Source: JAVJPJ01 sp040217295
Lineage (GTDB): Bacteria; Pseudomonadota; Alphaproteobacteria; Rhodobacterales; Rhodobacteraceae
Reading direction: 5' to 3'
NCBI GenBank assembly: GCA_964460185.1
Contig: CAYWTM010000140.1
Span: 1-8,072, forward strand
DNA: 8,072 nt
Part shown: positions 5,883 through 8,072 of the stretch, one piece after another
Numbering within the stretch: the first letter of the stretch is position 1
Layout: each line of letters opens with the position of its first letter
Program-made: the position numbers and the translations under genes
Notes under the pieces: generated by a model
The model's input: the letters and a program-made list of their open reading frames with translations, nothing else
What the model was told of the DNA's origin: nothing
The model's database searches: none

Positions 5883-7850
5883 TCACATGTGGTCGCGCGC
5901 AATCCTGTCGGACCAGTCACGTCGGAACACCACGCGTCCATCTTCGGTGGCCTCGATGCTTGCCTCGACGATCCAGTCGGTGCCGCTCACTCGCATCGCA
6001 CCGCTTGCTGTCACGACCGTTTCAACACCGCCCCGACGACGCATGCCGACGGCACGTTCATGACCGACCATGCTGAGCGGATCGCCTCGGGTAATCGACC
6101 ATTCGGACAGGCGATCCGATCTCCATTCCATGCCGTGGCCGGGATGGCGAATATCGCCGCTGGACTCGTCCACGACCACGGTGGTTCGTCTGGTGCCGCA
6201 CTCACGCGTGATGCGGCGTTCGGCGGTGGCGGGGGTCAAACGGGGATAGGCCGGGCTGGGGTCTGGCACTTGGGGCAGGTCTATCTCTTGGAACGGTTCG
6301 CACGGCAGATCCAGCGCGGCGCGGGCATCCAGCCCGACGGTGGCCGTGACATCCGTCGGCGGCGGCAGGACATGGGGGAAGTAGCTTGTCGACACAGCCA
6401 GCCGCAAGCGATGCCCGGGCAGAACCCGGTAGGCCGCCACGTCCAGGGGGATGTCCACCACAACCTGCCGGCCCGGTTCCATCGGGCGCGGTTCGGACGG
6501 GCCATCGCGATGGGACAGGTTCAGGATCCCAAGCGAGATCCGGTGCGATGACCCATCGGGATGCACGTCGACAAGCCGCGCGACCAGCGTGCCCTGAGGC
6601 GCATCGATCGCCACCGGAAGCCGCAGCACCGGGCGGCCGATGATATCGAGAGGGTCGGACAGGATATCGGTTTCGAAGCGGGTCGACAGCCCGTCATCGG
6701 CCCGTTGATCGCCTGGAAGATCGCTGTCGCTTCCCTGCGTGAAAAACTCGCCCCCGTCGACACCGCAATCCAGCGGTGTGCGAATGCTGATCTGGCCTTC
6801 GCCGGGGCTGTTGGTCAGACGGTCACGGGACAGGAACAGGGTCGTGATCACCGGCGCGCCCTGATCGATAGCGATCCAGCGACCCGGTTCGTGCATGCGG
6901 GGCTGATCCGGGCGGACCGCCTCGGACAACCACAGGCGGTGTGCGGGCAGGTCTTCGGCCCCGGTGTCCTTGTCCTGCAACCACCGGCCCCACCAGCGCG
7001 CGGCCTCTGCCATGAAGTCGATGCGCGGCCCCGGCACGGCGCAATACGGGTAAAGGTGCACCCAAGGCCCCGTCATGGACCGCGCGCCATCGCCCAGACC
7101 CTCACGTGCCAACCACGGCGTGTTGCGATACCCGTCAGCCCAACCGGCAATCATCAGGGCCGGCGCCTGAAGCGCCGAATAGTCTTCGCAAATGGACCCG
7201 TGCCGCCAATAGGCGTCGCGCCTCTGGTGGCTGAGCCATGGGAAAATCAGCGCCGGCAGGTTTTCCAGCCTGTGCAACCAGATCTTGCGCCAATCCGCAC
7301 CCACGACGGCCGCATCGGGTGGCAATGCGGCGCGGTACAGCATCTGCGTCGCCCAATACAGGTTCGCCGACATCTGCGCGCCACCTCGGTAGTGGATGTC
7401 ATCGGCGAACCGATCCACCGTCGACGCGATCGAGATCACCGCCTTCAATGCAGGCGGGCGCCGGGCGGCGAGTTGCAGCGCGTTGAACCCGCCCCATGAA
7501 ATCCCCATCATTCCGACGTTGCCGTTGCACCAGGGTTGTGCCGCGATCCAGGCGATCACGGCTTCCGCGTCGCTGAGCTCGGTTTCGGAATACTCGTCGT
7601 CGAACAGGCCCTCGGAATCTCCGGTGCCTCTCAGGTCGACCCGCACACCGGCAAGGCCCATGTCTGCGAACGCCGGATAAACGGCATCATCGCGCAGGGC
7701 GGTCGCATCCCGGCGGCGATAGGGCAGGTACTCGATCACGGCAGGCACTGGTGTCGACTGTGCGCCCTTGGGCATGAAAAGACGTGCCGCAAGCTGCGTG
7801 CCGTCCGGCAAGGGGATCCAGACCGTCGGATTGTCCGTGAACGTGGCCAT
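5883..7850 (-). CDS. CocE/NonD-type serine hydrolase (X-Pro dipeptidyl-peptidase S15 fold)
   Basis: This 655-residue alpha/beta hydrolase should cleave an ester, amide or peptide bond. It has no signal peptide or membrane helix, so it is cytoplasmic. The catalytic domain covers about 10-290: PDGTQLAARLFMP (15-27), YLPYRR (41-46, whose second Tyr is the usual oxyanion-hole residue), DLRGTGDSEG (72-81), nucleophile Ser 118 in GISWGG, acid Asp 239 in GWADGYRN and base His 265 in GPWVHLYP. A jelly-roll domain like the PepX C-terminal domain follows, with SDPLDIIGRPVLRL (398-411) and YRVLPGHRLRLAVSTSYFP (474-492). A further beta-rich tail of about 120 residues makes it longer than cocaine esterase (about 570) but normal for many proteobacterial members. 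The ATG overlaps the dehydrogenase TGA (TGATG), with AGGGGG 5 bases upstream, so the two are translationally coupled. The substrate is unknown; aminopeptidase, acylase or esterase activity are all possible. Confidence 0.92.
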   Translation of the reverse strand: MATFTDNPTVWIPLPDGTQLAARLFMPKGAQSTPVPAVIEYLPYRRRDATALRDDAVYPAFADMGLAGVRVDLRGTGDSEGLFDDEYSETELSDAEAVIAWIAAQPWCNGNVGMMGISWGGFNALQLAARRPPALKAVISIASTVDRFADDIHYRGGAQMSANLYWATQMLYRAALPPDAAVVGADWRKIWLHRLENLPALIFPWLSHQRRDAYWRHGSICEDYSALQAPALMIAGWADGYRNTPWLAREGLGDGARSMTGPWVHLYPYCAVPGPRIDFMAEAARWWGRWLQDKDTGAEDLPAHRLWLSEAVRPDQPRMHEPGRWIAIDQGAPVITTLFLSRDRLTNSPGEGQISIRTPLDCGVDGGEFFTQGSDSDLPGDQRADDGLSTRFETDILSDPLDIIGRPVLRLPVAIDAPQGTLVARLVDVHPDGSSHRISLGILNLSHRDGPSEPRPMEPGRQVVVDIPLDVAAYRVLPGHRLRLAVSTSYFPHVLPPPTDVTATVGLDARAALDLPCEPFQEIDLPQVPDPSPAYPRLTPATAERRITRECGTRRTTVVVDESSGDIRHPGHGMEWRSDRLSEWSITRGDPLSMVGHERAVGMRRRGGVETVVTASGAMRVSGTDWIVEASIEATEDGRVVFRRDWSDRIARDHM

Positions 7851-8072
7851 CAGTACCCCCTGTCAGGATCGACAATGTTCACCAGTGGTTCATTGTGCAT
7901 CCAACGGTCAAGGTTCTTGCGAAACAAGTGCAGCGAGGCCTCTTCCCAACCGGCATGAACCGCCGAGCAATGGGGTGAAATGACCAGGTTCGGAAGGTCC
8001 CACAACGGGCTGTCCCCCGGCAAAGGTTCAACCTCGAACACGTCAAGCGCGGCCCCGCCCACATGGCCCGCG
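7850..8072 (-). CDS. D-isomer-specific 2-hydroxyacid dehydrogenase, C-terminal fragment (runs off the right edge)
   Basis: About 73 codons of the 3' end are visible; the start lies beyond base 8072. The family uses NAD(P)H to interconvert 2-keto and 2-hydroxy acids in the cytoplasm. The fragment shows GGAALDVFEVEPLP, with the catalytic Glu of the EP pair, then SPLWDLPNLVISPH with the catalytic His, and ends with EPLVNIVDPDRGY, a common C-terminus of glyoxylate/hydroxypyruvate-reductase-like members. The catalytic Arg and the NAD-binding domain are outside the window. An in-frame GTG at 8062 is an internal Val codon and not the start, because the family sequence continues upstream of it (AGH before VGGAALDV). 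Its stop overlaps the hydrolase start by one base. Lactate, phosphoglycerate and formate dehydrogenase relatives share this region, so the substrate is open. Confidence 0.9.
   Translation of the reverse strand, partial: AGHVGGAALDVFEVEPLPGDSPLWDLPNLVISPHCSAVHAGWEEASLHLFRKNLDRWMHNEPLVNIVDPDRGY
7856..7861 (-). promoter_or_regulatory. Shine-Dalgarno of the hydrolase inside the end of the dehydrogenase gene
   Basis: AGGGGG on the minus strand lies 5 bases before the hydrolase ATG and within the last codons of the dehydrogenase. Together with the TGATG stop-start overlap it points to coupled translation. Confidence 0.6.

Noticed and set aside
5505..6551. A 348-codon plus-strand frame spanning the gap and the 3' part of the hydrolase gene
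   Set aside because: Most of it is opposite the hydrolase, and the part within the gap has no family resemblance.
1..8072. Search for mobile elements, CRISPR repeats, tRNAs or defence genes
   Set aside because: No transposase-like or integrase-like protein, no regularly spaced repeats, no tRNA cloverleaf and no toxin-antitoxin or nuclease motif was found.

Overview
The window is a high-GC stretch in which every supported gene lies on the minus strand, so transcription runs from right to left. The gene content and protein style (Tat-exported family-5 binding protein, single-chain double ABC ATPase, protein-level wording of the permeases) suggest an alphaproteobacterium, most likely of the Rhodobacteraceae/Roseobacter type. 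That placement is my inference from protein style and base composition, not from a marker gene.

In transcription order the layout is: (1) the C-terminal end of a D-isomer-specific 2-hydroxyacid dehydrogenase (8072-7850, cut by the window edge); (2) a CocE/NonD-type serine hydrolase (7850-5883), whose ATG overlaps the dehydrogenase stop by one base; (3) a 450-base stretch with no convincing gene (5882-5433), which is the leader and probable control region of the next unit; (4) a Tat-exported peptide/nickel-type solute-binding protein (5432-3864), followed by a GC-rich hairpin and a short T-tract; (5) two inner-membrane permeases of the DppB/OppB and DppC/OppC classes (3714-2758 and 2745-1822); (6) a fused two-domain ABC ATPase (1816-179); and (7) the first 39 codons of a type I glyceraldehyde-3-phosphate dehydrogenase (117 to the left edge), behind a strong Shine-Dalgarno sequence that can fold into a small GNRA-loop hairpin.

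Genes 4 to 6 make a complete peptide/opine/oligosaccharide-type ABC importer: one binding protein, two permeases and one polypeptide carrying both ATPase domains. The hydrolase has no export signal, so it should work in the cytoplasm. A reasonable inference is that the importer brings in an amide- or ester-linked compound, the hydrolase cleaves it, and the dehydrogenase handles a 2-hydroxy or 2-keto acid released from it. The substrate cannot be read from the sequence.

I see no mobile element, CRISPR array, tRNA, rRNA or defence system. The window is mostly a conventional transport and catabolism locus. The points worth a second look are the enzyme pair next to the importer, an extra N-terminal membrane segment in the second permease, the hairpin over the gap ribosome binding site, and the hairpin between the binding protein and permease genes.
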